From: Faecalibacterium langellae
GTDB taxonomy: Bacteria > Bacillota > Clostridia > Oscillospirales > Ruminococcaceae
NCBI RefSeq assembly: GCF_002549775.1
Contig: NZ_NMTR01000012.1
Span: 1-64,000 of the forward strand
Length of the DNA stretch: 64,000 nt
Reading direction: 5' to 3'
The position numbers and the translations under genes are program-made. Below, in pieces: positions 25,466 to 34,070 of this stretch; the stretch's first letter is position 1, and every line of letters starts with the position of its first letter. A model generated the notes under the pieces. It had not been told where the DNA came from and searched no databases. It worked only from the letters and a program-made list of their open reading frames with translations.

Positions 25466-26380
25466 TTACGCTTTCTTACAAACAATGCACTCCCAGCCGC
25501 GCTTTTCCTTCACTTCCACGACGGCGAGACCGGCCTTTTCCAATCCGGCAATGACTTCATCCTTGCGGCTGTCGATGATGCCGCTGGCGATGAAAGCTGC
25601 GCCCTCGGCCATCAGGCCGGGCACAGCCGGTGCCAGAGACAGGATGGCGTTGGCCACGATGTTGGCGGTGATGATGTCGTACTGGCCGCTGGCCTTGTCC
25701 GAAAGATCACCCACCAGCACGGTCAGCTTGTCCTGCACGCCGTTCAGGGCGGCGTTCTCCCCGGCGGTGCGCACGGCCACGGGGTCGATGTCCACGCCCT
25801 CGGCCACGGCCGCGCCCAGCTTCAGCGCCGCAATGGCCAGGATGCCGCTGCCGGTGCCGATGTCCAGCACCCGCTCGCCGCCCTTCACCCGCTCATCCAG
25901 TGCTTCCATGCACAGGCTGGTGGTCTCGTGGCCGCCGGTGCCGAAGGCAAGACCCGGGTCCAAAATCAGCTTCACGCGGTCGGTATTATACTCCTGCCAG
26001 GAGGGCACCACGGCCAGCCGCTTGCCGATCTCCATGGGGTGGTAATACTTGCGCCAGCCGTTCTGCCAGTCCTCCTGCTCCACGCCCTCGGTCTCGACGG
26101 TGTAGGCGATGCCGGCGGCTTCCATGCGGGCGGCAATGAGGGCCAGCGTTTCCACGGGGGATGCGCCCGGCTCCAGATACATGTGGATGATGACGGTGTC
26201 GCGGGGCTTATCCAGCAATTCCTGCTCGATCAGGTCCACATGGGCGATCTCGGCCACCTGCTGCTCAATGTCGCTGTAGTCTTCGATATAGATGCCGCCC
26301 TCGGCGATCATGGTGGCAACGGCTTCGGCGTTGTCGGCGTCGGCCTTGGCCACGGTCAGGCGGATGTCGGTCCATTCCAT
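25466..26380 (-). CDS. prmA: ribosomal protein L11 methyltransferase
   Basis: A 304-residue SAM-dependent methyltransferase that trimethylates lysines and the N-terminus of ribosomal protein L11. PrmA signatures are LDPGLAFGTGGHETTSLCME, VLDIGTGSGILAIAALKLGA and ITANIVANAILSLAP. The start MEWTDIRL follows AAGGAGGTTTCTTTTT; the upstream in-frame ATG adds 25 residues unlike the family. First gene of the prmA-rsmE operon. Confidence 0.95.
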   Translation of the reverse strand: MEWTDIRLTVAKADADNAEAVATMIAEGGIYIEDYSDIEQQVAEIAHVDLIEQELLDKPRDTVIIHMYLEPGASPVETLALIAARMEAAGIAYTVETEGVEQEDWQNGWRKYYHPMEIGKRLAVVPSWQEYNTDRVKLILDPGLAFGTGGHETTSLCMEALDERVKGGERVLDIGTGSGILAIAALKLGAAVAEGVDIDPVAVRTAGENAALNGVQDKLTVLVGDLSDKASGQYDIITANIVANAILSLAPAVPGLMAEGAAFIASGIIDSRKDEVIAGLEKAGLAVVEVKEKRGWECIVCKKA

Positions 26381-26541
26381 AAAAAGAAACCTCCTTCGGG
26401 TCTTCGCGTATTCTATAATAGTATAGTACCCGATTCGGCGGTGGGATGCAAGCATTTACAGCGTTTTTGCGTTCTGATGTGGGATGTGCTATACTTATTT
26501 TATAAAAAGCACGGCGGGCACCACCCCGGGAGGAGAAATCG

Positions 26542-27141
26542 ATGAGCAAAGCATACAGCTGGAGGAAACTGAACGAAAAAGAGCTGACGCGGGTCTATCT
26601 GGACGAGATGCGCCGGGACTTCCCGCCCACAGAGCTGAAACCCCTGAGCATGATCCTGAACAGCGAAGCGGACGGCACGGCCCACACCTGGGGCGTGTTT
26701 GACGGCGAACAGCTGGCGGCATACCTGCTCATGGTGCGCCCGGCGGGCAGTAAGGTGAGCCAGCTGGATTACTTTGCGGTGCTGCCCGCCTACCGGGCGC
26801 AGGGCCTTGGCGCAAAACTGCTGGCGGCCCTGCCGGAATACGAGAAGGACGCACAGGCCATTTTGATCGAAGCTGAGGCGCCGGACAAGGCCGAGGACGA
26901 AGCCATGGCCGTGCGGCGGCTGGGCTTTTACGCCCGGTGCGGGGCCCGGGACACCGGCTTCACCGAGCATTTGTTCGACGCCTGGTTCCGCATTCTGGTG
27001 CTGGACTGCCCCGGCCCCGGCACCTTTGCTGACCGGCAGGCCGTGGACGCGCTGGTGGACTGCTACCGCCGCGCCATCAGCGAGACCGAGTGGCAGAAGT
27101 ATGTGCAGTTCTACTGCCCGGACGGCACGAAATACTGCTGA
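26542..27141 (+). CDS. GNAT-family acetyltransferase
   Basis: A 199-residue GNAT protein. The acetyl-CoA loop is LDYFAVLPAYRAQGLGAKLLAAL (Q/R-x-x-G-x-G), with a following strand AILIEAEAPD. The N-terminal part (LTRVYLDEMRRDFPPTELKP) and the region VRRLGFYARCGARDTGF recall uncharacterised clostridial GNATs that follow a phenylalanine/proline-rich entry motif. The start follows GGAGGAGAAATCG. Substrate unknown. Confidence 0.85.
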   Translation: MSKAYSWRKLNEKELTRVYLDEMRRDFPPTELKPLSMILNSEADGTAHTWGVFDGEQLAAYLLMVRPAGSKVSQLDYFAVLPAYRAQGLGAKLLAALPEYEKDAQAILIEAEAPDKAEDEAMAVRRLGFYARCGARDTGFTEHLFDAWFRILVLDCPGPGTFADRQAVDALVDCYRRAISETEWQKYVQFYCPDGTKYC

Positions 27142-27197
27142 AGGCTTCTCCCCCCTGTGCAAATTGAGTGCGCAGGGGGATTTTTGGCGGATTTTGG

Positions 27198-27225
27198 TTG
27201 ACAGAACTCCAAAATGTGGTACGCT
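27198..27225 (+). promoter_or_regulatory. promoter of Tat-type lipoprotein gene
   Basis: TTGACA, 16 bases, TACGCT, about 30 bases before the ATG. Confidence 0.6.
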
Positions 27226-27260
27226 AAAGGCACAGAATACGGCAAGAGGAGGTTTTTCGT

Positions 27261-27722
27261 ATGGCTGAAACAATGACCCGCCGCACCTTCCTGAAGGGTG
27301 CGGCCGCAGCGGCCGTGGCCGTTTCGCTGGCCGGCTGCGGCGGTGGCAGCACCGTCGGTGAGTTCCGCGTTTATTTTAATGGAAATCCGGAGTTTGGCAG
27401 GATGATCAGCGGCGACTACGGATTTGTGAAACTCAATATCGGAATCAAAGGCGTGGAAAACGGCATCACCTTCAGTAAGAAGTACAGTGATGTCTTTTCT
27501 GCGGAAGTGAACGGCCAAAAGCTTGAACTGCAGAATGGCAGCACCGGCATCCTGTGGCAGGGTTCCACGAAGGATTGCGAGCTGGAATTCAGAATTGCTG
27601 ATAAAGAGACCGTCGATGCACTTGCAAGTGGTGCACAGACGCTGGATCTGACCATCACGCTGTCCACGGTTTCCCGGCTGTTTGTGCTGGACCTGAAAAA
27701 CAAGACGGTCACCCCGCAGTAA
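27261..27722 (+). CDS. small Tat-type lipoprotein
   Basis: A 153-residue exported protein. The signal MTRRTFLKGAAAAAVAVSLAGCGGG has a twin-arginine pattern (TRRTFLK) and a lipobox LAGC, so it should leave folded and be lipid-anchored at Cys29 or nearby. The mature domain is about 120 residues of beta-rich sequence (FRVYFNGNPEFGRM, LDLTITLSTVSRLFVLDL) without recognisable motifs. Three other short Tat-signal proteins at 52.8, 53.5 and 58.6 kb have similar layout. Function unknown. Confidence 0.75.
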   Translation: MAETMTRRTFLKGAAAAAVAVSLAGCGGGSTVGEFRVYFNGNPEFGRMISGDYGFVKLNIGIKGVENGITFSKKYSDVFSAEVNGQKLELQNGSTGILWQGSTKDCELEFRIADKETVDALASGAQTLDLTITLSTVSRLFVLDLKNKTVTPQ

Positions 27723-27745
27723 AAACAAAACAGAAGGAACTTTAT

Positions 27746-27781
27746 GCCCCGGGCACTCTTTGCGAGCGCCCGGGGCTTTTT
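27746..27781 (+). terminator. intrinsic terminator
   Basis: The stem GCCCCGGGC/GCCCGGGGC is followed by TTTTT and ends the lipoprotein transcript. The rest of the gap to pstS (27782-28033) shows a TACAAT box near 27954 and no recognisable Pho box. Confidence 0.88.
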
Positions 27782-28033
27782 GCCGCTTTGCCCAACCAGA
27801 AAATGGTATTTTCGGCACATTTTCGGGCAATGTAAAATCCAGGTACAGGGTTTTCATCCCGGCTTTACGCAGAGATGACACAGCGGCAAAACCCTGCCCA
27901 AAAGATTTACCTCCATTTTGCACGGGGCTGGTCGCAGCGGGGGCGGCGGCGCGGTACAATAAAGCCGTTCCCAGGAAAAGCACAACAAAAAATGCCCGGG
28001 CAGACGGCCCGGACCTGTTTGGAGGAAATAAAG

Positions 28034-28927
28034 ATGAAAAAGATCACCCGTCGTTCGTTTATCACTGTCTGCGGTGCTGCTGCTGCCGCCATGGCCCTGA
28101 CCGCATGCGGCGGTTCCGCATCTTCCACCGTGGCTTCTTCTGCCGCTGAGTCCACCGCTTCTTCCGCTGCCGAGAGCGTGGCCGCCGGCACCCTGTCCGG
28201 CAACGTTGCAACCGGCGGTTCCACTTCCATGAAGAACGTCATCGCTGCCCTGACCGAAGGCTTTGCCGAGGTGGAGCCGGGCGTCACCGTCAGCTACGAC
28301 CCCACCGGCTCCGGCGCAGGCATCACCGGTGCCACCGACAAGACCCTAGACATCGGCCTGTCCTCCCGCGCCCTGAAGGACGACGAGAAGAACGATGTGG
28401 ACGGCACCACCGTGGCGCTGGACGGCATCGCCATCATCGTGAACAAGGACAGCAAGGTGGCCGACCTGACCGTGGACCAGCTGAAGCAGATGTTCACCGG
28501 TGAGATCACCGACTGGTCCGAAGTCGGCGGCGACGCAGGCGAGATCGTGCTGATCGGCCGCGAGGCCGGTTCCGGCACCCGCGACGGCTTTGAGAGCATC
28601 GTGGACGTGAAGGACAGCTGCAAGTACGCACAGGAGCTGACCGCTACCGGCGCTGTCATCAGCGCTGTGGAGGCAAACCCGCTGGCAGTCGGCTACGCAT
28701 CCCTGTCCGCTGTGGGCGACACCGTTGCCATGGTCACCGTGGAGGGTGTGGAGTGCAGCGAGGATACCGTCAAGGATGGCAGCTACAAGATCCAGCGTCC
28801 CTTCGTGTTCGTCACCAACAAGAGCGTGACCCTGTCGGAGCAGGCACAGGCTTTCGTGGACTTTGCCACCAGCAAGGACGCTGCCGACCTCATCCGCACC
28901 GCAGGCGCTGTGCCGGTGAATGAGTAA
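28034..28927 (+). CDS. pstS: phosphate ABC transporter substrate-binding lipoprotein
   Basis: A 297-residue periplasmic-type binding protein that captures phosphate for PstCAB. The signal MKKITRRSFITVCGAAAAAM ends in lipobox TACG, and the RR-x-F pattern looks like a Tat signal, unusual for PstS. Phosphate-binding signatures are GSTSMKNVIAALTEGF, YDPTGSGAGITG, DIGLSSRALK and GREAGSGTRDGFE. A Ser/Ala-rich linker follows the lipidated Cys. The start follows GGAGGAAATAAAG. First gene of the pst operon. Confidence 0.95.
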   Translation: MKKITRRSFITVCGAAAAAMALTACGGSASSTVASSAAESTASSAAESVAAGTLSGNVATGGSTSMKNVIAALTEGFAEVEPGVTVSYDPTGSGAGITGATDKTLDIGLSSRALKDDEKNDVDGTTVALDGIAIIVNKDSKVADLTVDQLKQMFTGEITDWSEVGGDAGEIVLIGREAGSGTRDGFESIVDVKDSCKYAQELTATGAVISAVEANPLAVGYASLSAVGDTVAMVTVEGVECSEDTVKDGSYKIQRPFVFVTNKSVTLSEQAQAFVDFATSKDAADLIRTAGAVPVNE

Positions 28928-28983
28928 AAGATGATCGCAGAAGCCTTTCCCCAAGGGGGAAGCCTTTGCAAAACAACCCCACC

Positions 28984-29022
28984 GCGCCGACCTGCCCCGA
29001 AACGGTACGGGTCGGCGCTTTT
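28984..29022 (+). terminator. intercistronic terminator-like hairpin (pstS-pstC)
   Basis: GCGCCGACC/GGTCGGCGC plus TTTT lies between pstS and pstC. It probably acts as a partial terminator or mRNA stabiliser that raises PstS above the membrane subunits. Confidence 0.7.
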
Positions 29023-29037
29023 CGTAAGGATCCTGCT

Positions 29038-29952
29038 ATGAACAAAAAATCGTCTTATCTGCGCCGTGTCCAGCTGCCGCGCACCCCCGCCGAATGGCTG
29101 GAAGCGGTGATGAACTTCATCTTCTTCCTGTGCGGTATGCTGGCGGTGGGCTGCGTGGTGCTCATCACGGTGTACATGATCATCTCCGGTGTGCCGGCCA
29201 TCCGCAAGATCGGCCTGTTCAAGTTCCTGCTGGGCACTGAGTGGGCCTCCACGGCGGCCGACCCGAAATTTGGCATCCTGCCCTTCATCCTGTCCAGCAT
29301 CTACGGCACCCTGGGGGCCACCCTCATCGGTGTGCCCGTCGGCCTGCTGACGGCGGTGTTTCTCTCCAAGGCGGCGGACCCCAAAGTGCGCACGGTGGTG
29401 GTCACGGCCATTGAGCTGCTCGCCGGCATCCCCAGTGTGGTGTTCGGCCTGCTGGGCATGCAGGTGCTGGTGCCTGCCGTAGCAAAGACCTTCGGCAAGG
29501 CTTCCGGTGCCTGCCTGCTGTCGGCCATCGTGGTGCTGTCCGTCATGATTTTGCCCAGCATCGTGTCGGTGTCGGTCACGGCGCTCAACGCGGTGCCGCC
29601 GGAGTATGAGCAGGGCAGTCTGGCGCTGGGTGCCACCGACACCGAAACGTGGTTCAAGATCAGCGTGCCCGCCGCCAAAAGCGGCATTGCCGCCGGCATC
29701 GTGCTGGGCATCGGCCGCGCCATCGGCGAAGCCATGGCTGTGATGATGGTGGCCGGCAACAGCCCCAACATGCCGGACAGCCTGTTCCGCAGCGTCACCT
29801 TCCTGACCACGGCCATTGCCAAGGAGATGAGCTACGCGGGCGGCCTGCAGCGGCAGGCGCTGTTCAGCATCGCGCTGGTGCTGTTCGTGTTCATCATGCT
29901 CATCAATATCGTTCTGAACGTCGTCCTGAAGGGAGGCAGCCGCGATGAATAA
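29038..29952 (+). CDS. pstC: phosphate ABC transporter permease PstC
   Basis: A 304-residue permease with six predicted transmembrane helices. PstC features include GIPSVVFGLLGMQVLVP, MILPSIVSVSVTALNAVPPEY and the EAA loop ALGATDTETWFKISVPAAKSG, followed by GRAIGEAMAVMMVAGN. I chose the ATG MNKKSSYL behind TAAGGATCCTGCT, not an upstream ATG within the intercistronic hairpin. It pairs with PstA and overlaps it by 8 bases. Confidence 0.95.
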   Translation: MNKKSSYLRRVQLPRTPAEWLEAVMNFIFFLCGMLAVGCVVLITVYMIISGVPAIRKIGLFKFLLGTEWASTAADPKFGILPFILSSIYGTLGATLIGVPVGLLTAVFLSKAADPKVRTVVVTAIELLAGIPSVVFGLLGMQVLVPAVAKTFGKASGACLLSAIVVLSVMILPSIVSVSVTALNAVPPEYEQGSLALGATDTETWFKISVPAAKSGIAAGIVLGIGRAIGEAMAVMMVAGNSPNMPDSLFRSVTFLTTAIAKEMSYAGGLQRQALFSIALVLFVFIMLINIVLNVVLKGGSRDE

Positions 29953-30802
29953 GGGCTTTTCCCCCTCCCGCCGGGCGTGGAACCGCGTGATGAACGCGCT
30001 GGTGTGGGCCGCCGCCATCCTTGTGATGGTGCTGGTGGCGGGCATCATCGGCATGGTGCTGGTGCGCGGCGTCCCGCACATCAGCTGGAAATTCCTCACC
30101 ACCACCGCCAGCGTGCTGAAAAAGACCGACGGCATCCTGCCTGCCATTCTCAACACGCTGTATGTCATCCTGCTGACACTCCTCATCGTATTGCCGCTGG
30201 GCGTGGGTGCGGCGGTCTACCTGACCGAATACGCTTCCAACCGGCGGCTCATCGAGGTCATCGAGTTCACCAACGAGACGCTGGCAGGCATCCCCAGCAT
30301 CATCTACGGTCTGGTGGGGATGCTGGTGTTCAGTCAGGCGCTGGGCTTTCAGACCTGTCTTTTGTCCGGCAGCCTGACGCTGGTGGTGATGAACCTGCCC
30401 ACCATCATCCGCACCACGCAGGAATCCCTCAAAACCGTGCCGCAGGGCTACCGTGAGGGTGCCATGGGTCTGGGCGCGGGCAAGTGGCACATCATCCGCA
30501 CCATCGTGCTGCCCTGCAGCATCGACGGCATCGTCACCGGCTGCATCCTGGCTGTGGGCCGCATCGTGGGCGAAAGCGCCGCCCTGCTGTTCACCGCCGG
30601 TGCGGCCGAGGTCATCGCCAAGGGTGTGGTGAAAGCCTACACCTCCAACGGCGCAACGCTTTCGGTGCTGCTGTACCTGCGCGCCTTTGAGGACGGCGAC
30701 TTTGCCTCTGCATGGGGCATTGGCGCGGTGCTGCTGGTGCTGGTGCTGGCCATCAATCTGGCGGCGCGGCTGGCGAAGGATAAACTGAAACAGAAACAGT
30801 GA
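29945..30802 (+). CDS. pstA: phosphate ABC transporter permease PstA
   Basis: A 285-residue permease with six helices. It contains GIPSIIYGLVGMLVFSQALG, TLVVMNLPTIIRTTQESLKT, the EAA loop AMGLGAGKWHIIRTIVLP and GRIVGESAALLFTAGAAE, typical of PstA. Start overlaps the end of pstC. A TGCG-loop repeat of 300 bases separates it from pstB. Confidence 0.95.
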   Translation: MNKGFSPSRRAWNRVMNALVWAAAILVMVLVAGIIGMVLVRGVPHISWKFLTTTASVLKKTDGILPAILNTLYVILLTLLIVLPLGVGAAVYLTEYASNRRLIEVIEFTNETLAGIPSIIYGLVGMLVFSQALGFQTCLLSGSLTLVVMNLPTIIRTTQESLKTVPQGYREGAMGLGAGKWHIIRTIVLPCSIDGIVTGCILAVGRIVGESAALLFTAGAAEVIAKGVVKAYTSNGATLSVLLYLRAFEDGDFASAWGIGAVLLVLVLAINLAARLAKDKLKQKQ

Positions 30803-30840
30803 AATTTGATTTTACTGTTTCCAGAGCATAACCATTTGAA

Positions 30841-31052
30841 ATGGCCTCCGCTTATCGGGTTGCGGCCCCCAGCATCCGCATCGTGCCTTGGGCGGCACTT
30901 GCGTCTTGCTGGCCGCTGCCCCAACAACTCCTCCCTGTTTCCGCCACTGGCGGCGGTCGTCGTTGTTGCGCTCTGGCCATGAATAGCGGAAAAATTATTT
31001 TTAATTTCGTAGATTTGAAAAATCTGCGGATTTTTCAAATCTACATTTTCAC
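30841..31052 (+). repeat. TGCG-loop hairpin element, copy C (inside pst operon)
   Basis: Same frame as the other copies: ATGGCCTCCGC at 30841 and GCGCTCTGGCCAT near 30969, then TAGCGGAAAAATTATT, a perfect 16-bp stem (31009-31024 and 31029-31044) with TGCG loop, then ATTTTCAC. About 110 extra bases with their own small hairpins sit in the first loop. It separates pstA from pstB, so it can end or process the operon mRNA. No gene is visible in 30803-31105. Confidence 0.78.
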
Positions 31053-31105
31053 AGGAAGGGTCGAAACGGTAAACTTCCTGTTGAAATTCAACAATGAGGT
31101 ACTCT

Positions 31106-31873
31106 ATGGAAAACACGAACATGCCGGTCATCTCGGCAAAAAACCTGAACCTCTGGTACGGCGACTTCAAGGCGCTGAAAAATATCTCGCTGGACGTGGG
31201 CGAGCGGGAGATCACCGCCCTCATCGGCCCTTCCGGCTGCGGCAAATCCACCTTTTTGAAAACTCTCAACCGCATGAACGACCTGGTGCCCAATGTGCGC
31301 ATCGAGGGCGATGTGCGGCTGAAGGGCGAGGACATCTTCGCCCGGGAAATGCAGCTCACCGACCTGCGCCGCCGCGTGGGCATGGTGTTCCAGAAGGCAA
31401 ACCCCTTCCCCATGAGCATCTACGATAACATCACCTACGGCCCCAAGCTCCACGGCGTGCGCAATAAAGCCGAGCTGGATGAGCTGGTGGAAAGCTCGCT
31501 GCGGGGTGCGGCCCTCTGGGACGAAGTGAAGGACCGCCTGAAAAAGAGCGCGCTGGGCCTTTCCGGCGGCCAGCAGCAGCGCCTTTGCATCGCCCGGGCT
31601 CTGGCGGTGAAGCCCGAAGTGCTGCTGATGGACGAGCCCACCAGCGCACTGGACCCCGGCTCCACCATGAAGGTGGAGGAGCTGATGAGCGAGCTGAAGA
31701 AGAACTACACCGTGGTCATTGTCACCCACAACATGCAGCAGGCGGCCCGCATCAGCGACCGCACCGCCTTCTTCCTGCTGGGAGAACTGGTGGAAGTGGG
31801 CCCCACGGCACAGATCTTCAGTGCGCCGCAGGATAAGCGCACCGAGGACTACATCTCCGGCCGGTTCGGCTAA
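31106..31873 (+). CDS. pstB: phosphate ABC transporter ATPase PstB
   Basis: A 255-residue ATPase that powers phosphate uptake. Walker [11 protein letters not shown]-loop [15 protein letters not shown] (PstB-specific), signature [15 protein letters not shown], Walker [14 protein letters not shown] and the H-loop VTHNMQQA are all present. The PstB start motif [16 protein letters not shown] is clear. I chose the ATG after GAGGTACTCT; an in-frame ATG four codons upstream lacks spacing to a ribosome site. Confidence 0.96.
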   Translation: MENTNMPVISAKNLNLWYGDFKALKNISLDVGEREITALIGPSGCGKSTFLKTLNRMNDLVPNVRIEGDVRLKGEDIFAREMQLTDLRRRVGMVFQKANPFPMSIYDNITYGPKLHGVRNKAELDELVESSLRGAALWDEVKDRLKKSALGLSGGQQQRLCIARALAVKPEVLLMDEPTSALDPGSTMKVEELMSELKKNYTVVIVTHNMQQAARISDRTAFFLLGELVEVGPTAQIFSAPQDKRTEDYISGRFG

Positions 31874-31893
31874 ACTGAGGAGGGACAAAACCA

Positions 31894-32562
31894 ATGAGCA
31901 TCCGCAAACAATACGATACCGATCTGGAAGCCCTCAAGGCGGCTCTGGTGGAGATGGGCAACAACTCCGCCGAGGCCGTGGAGGCCGCGCTGGAAGCGCT
32001 GTGCACCGCCGACGCCGACGCGGCCAAGAGCATCGTGAAGGGCGACAGCCGCATCAACAACATGGAGAGGGACATCGAGCACCGCTGCATGACCCTGCTG
32101 CTGCGCCAGCAGCCGGTGGCGGGCGACCTGCGCCGCATCTCCACTGCCATGAAGGTGGTCACCGACATTGAGCGCATCGGCGACCATGCCGCCGACATCG
32201 CCGAGATCATCCCGCACCTCGTCACCGTCCGCAAGGAAGGCGACCCCGCCGTCAGCCAGGCCATCGCCATGGGCCGCAAGGCGTACCAGATGATTTTGGA
32301 CGCCCTGGCCGCGCTGACCAACGAGGACGAGCTGGCCGCCCGGCAGGTCATTGCCGCCGACGACGCGGTGGACTACGACTTCAACGCCATCAAGCACACC
32401 CTGGCGCAGGAGATCGCGGCCAACCCCGCCAAAGTGGACGCTGCGCTGGACCTGCTGATGGTCATCAAGTATCTGGAGCGCATCGGCGATCACGCCGTGA
32501 ATGTGGCCGAGTGGGTGCAGTTCGTGCGCAGCGGCAGATACAAGGACGAGAGTATGTTCTAA
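31894..32562 (+). CDS. phoU: phosphate uptake regulator PhoU
   Basis: A 222-residue protein of two three-helix bundles that links Pst transport to phosphate signalling. PhoU metal motifs E-R-I-G-D-H-A appear twice (VVTDIERIGDHAADI and IKYLERIGDHAVNVAEW). It starts 20 bases after pstB behind AGGAGGGACAAAACC. No PhoR/PhoB pair is in view, so its partner kinase must lie elsewhere. Confidence 0.96.
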   Translation: MSIRKQYDTDLEALKAALVEMGNNSAEAVEAALEALCTADADAAKSIVKGDSRINNMERDIEHRCMTLLLRQQPVAGDLRRISTAMKVVTDIERIGDHAADIAEIIPHLVTVRKEGDPAVSQAIAMGRKAYQMILDALAALTNEDELAARQVIAADDAVDYDFNAIKHTLAQEIAANPAKVDAALDLLMVIKYLERIGDHAVNVAEWVQFVRSGRYKDESMF

Positions 32563-32614
32563 AGTCTTTCTCCACCTCATTTTTGAGGGTTTCGTGTTTT
32601 CTTTATTTCTCCTG

Positions 32615-32651
32615 AAAAAGGCCGTTTCTGCGCTGCAGAGGCGGCCTTTTT
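32615..32651 (+). terminator. intrinsic terminator after phoU
   Basis: AAAAAGGCCG pairs with CGGCCTTTTT around an inner TTCTGC/GCAGAG stem. It ends the pst-phoU transcript. Confidence 0.85.
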
Positions 32652-32832
32652 CGGTGGGACGAAATTCGTGGACGGCAAATAACAAAAAAATTTTAGCTTT
32701 TTTGCAATATTCTGCCCGGGCAGTTCGTATAGAGAGTGTAAGGTTCCTCAAAAACCTGCGAACCCTGTGCGGCGGGCGTCCGGCTTTCTCCCCCAGTCCC
32801 CGCCCGCCGCACCCTTTACGGAGGAAATTTAT

Positions 32833-33222
32833 ATGGCACAGTGTAAGGATATCCCGCTGGAAGCCCGCGCCGAGATGGTCAGCCGTGAAGCGCTGGTGCA
32901 GGCGGCGCTGAAAGAAATCACCCAAAACTACCGCGAAGCCAGCCTGTCCAATGTGGCGCGAGCCTACGGCGTCTCGCTGGCCTACGTCAGCGAGTGCGTG
33001 CGGGCCCAGACCGGCCGCACCTACAAGGAGCTGCTACAGAAGCACCGCATGGAAACGGCGGCGCGCCTTCTGCGCCGCAGCGACATGAACATCCAGCAGA
33101 TCATCACGCTGGTGGGCTACGAGAACACCAGCTATTTCTACCGCCTGTTCCACGAGCGCTACGGCCTGAGCCCGCGGGAGTACCGCCAGGTGCGCGCCGC
33201 CCGCGTGCGCACCAGCGCATGA
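32833..33222 (+). CDS. stand-alone AraC-type DNA-binding protein
   Basis: A 129-residue protein consisting of the AraC double helix-turn-helix alone: first HTH ASLSNVARAYGVSLAYVSEC, second HTH NIQQIITLVGYENTSYFYRLF ending GLSPREYRQVR. No effector-binding domain is present. The start follows ACGGAGGAAATTTAT. It lies after the phoU terminator and could be a small local regulator or a SoxS/MarA-like activator. Targets unknown. ACGAA-A-TTCGT, near 32660 upstream, is a possible operator. Confidence 0.87.
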   Translation: MAQCKDIPLEARAEMVSREALVQAALKEITQNYREASLSNVARAYGVSLAYVSECVRAQTGRTYKELLQKHRMETAARLLRRSDMNIQQIITLVGYENTSYFYRLFHERYGLSPREYRQVRAARVRTSA

Positions 33223-33401
33223 AAAAGCTTCATTCCCCCATCGGCAGGACACGGCCCCGGCTGTGCCCTGCTTTTTTGGCGTTTCGGGGCGTTTTGCGGG
33301 CGGCTGGCGCAAGAACTGGATTTTTCTGGTAAAATGTAGTACAATAAGGCAAATCCCAGCCGTGCCGGAAGGGTGCGGCGCAGTCGAAAGAGGTGGAATG
33401 A

Positions 33402-33905
33402 ATGTTTCGTGGTGCAGTCAGAGGGGACCTGCCGCAGATCCTGAAAATCTACGACCATGCACGCGCTGCCATGAAGGGATCGGGCAACCCGACCCAGTGG
33501 GGCGACAACTACCCTCCGCAGGAGATGCTGGAGGAGGATATCGACTCGAACCGTCTGTTCGTCTATGTGGTCAACGGCCAGATCGAGGCCGTGTTCGCCT
33601 TCATTCTGGGTGCAGACCCGACCTATGCCGTCATTGAGGACGGCCGGTGGCTGAACGATACGCTGCCTTATGGCACGGTGCACCGGCTGGCTTCGGCCGG
33701 CAGGCAGAAGGGCGTCGCTTCGGCGGTGCTGGAGTGGAGCCTGGAACACTGCCAGAGCCTGCGGGCCGATACCCACGCCGACAACAAGATCATGCAGCAC
33801 CTGCTGGAAAAGAACGGCTTCACCCGCTGCGGCATCATCCATGTACGGGATGGTTCGCCGCGCTACGCCTACCAGAAGCTGGCCGCGACCCAGCCGCTGG
33901 AATAA
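33402..33905 (+). CDS. GNAT-family acetyltransferase
   Basis: A 167-residue GNAT protein. It begins FRGAVRGDLPQILKIYDHAR, has TVHRLASAGRQKGVASAVLEW as the acetyl-CoA loop (here RQKGVAS replaces the usual R-x-x-G-x-G/A) and LRADTHADNKIMQHLLEKNGF, a stretch typical of one clostridial GNAT clade. The start follows GAAAGAGGTGGAATGA. Substrate unknown. Confidence 0.85.
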   Translation: MFRGAVRGDLPQILKIYDHARAAMKGSGNPTQWGDNYPPQEMLEEDIDSNRLFVYVVNGQIEAVFAFILGADPTYAVIEDGRWLNDTLPYGTVHRLASAGRQKGVASAVLEWSLEHCQSLRADTHADNKIMQHLLEKNGFTRCGIIHVRDGSPRYAYQKLAATQPLE

Positions 33906-33910
33906 GCTGC

Positions 33911-33953
33911 AAAATGCCTGTGCACCGGGTCCGCCCGTGCGCGGGCATTTTTT
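33911..33953 (+). terminator. intrinsic terminator
   Basis: AAATGCC/GGGCATTT arms enclose a GC-rich inner stem and end in a run of six T's. Confidence 0.75.
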
Positions 33954-34070
33954 CTGGAAAAATTTCGGAGCCCCTGCAATTTGGCGCCGCGCTCCTTCGT
34001 GTTCCAGATGACGAGACAAAACCGGGCACCCGGCCCGGAAACAATATGGATAAAAGAAGGAAATCTTTCT

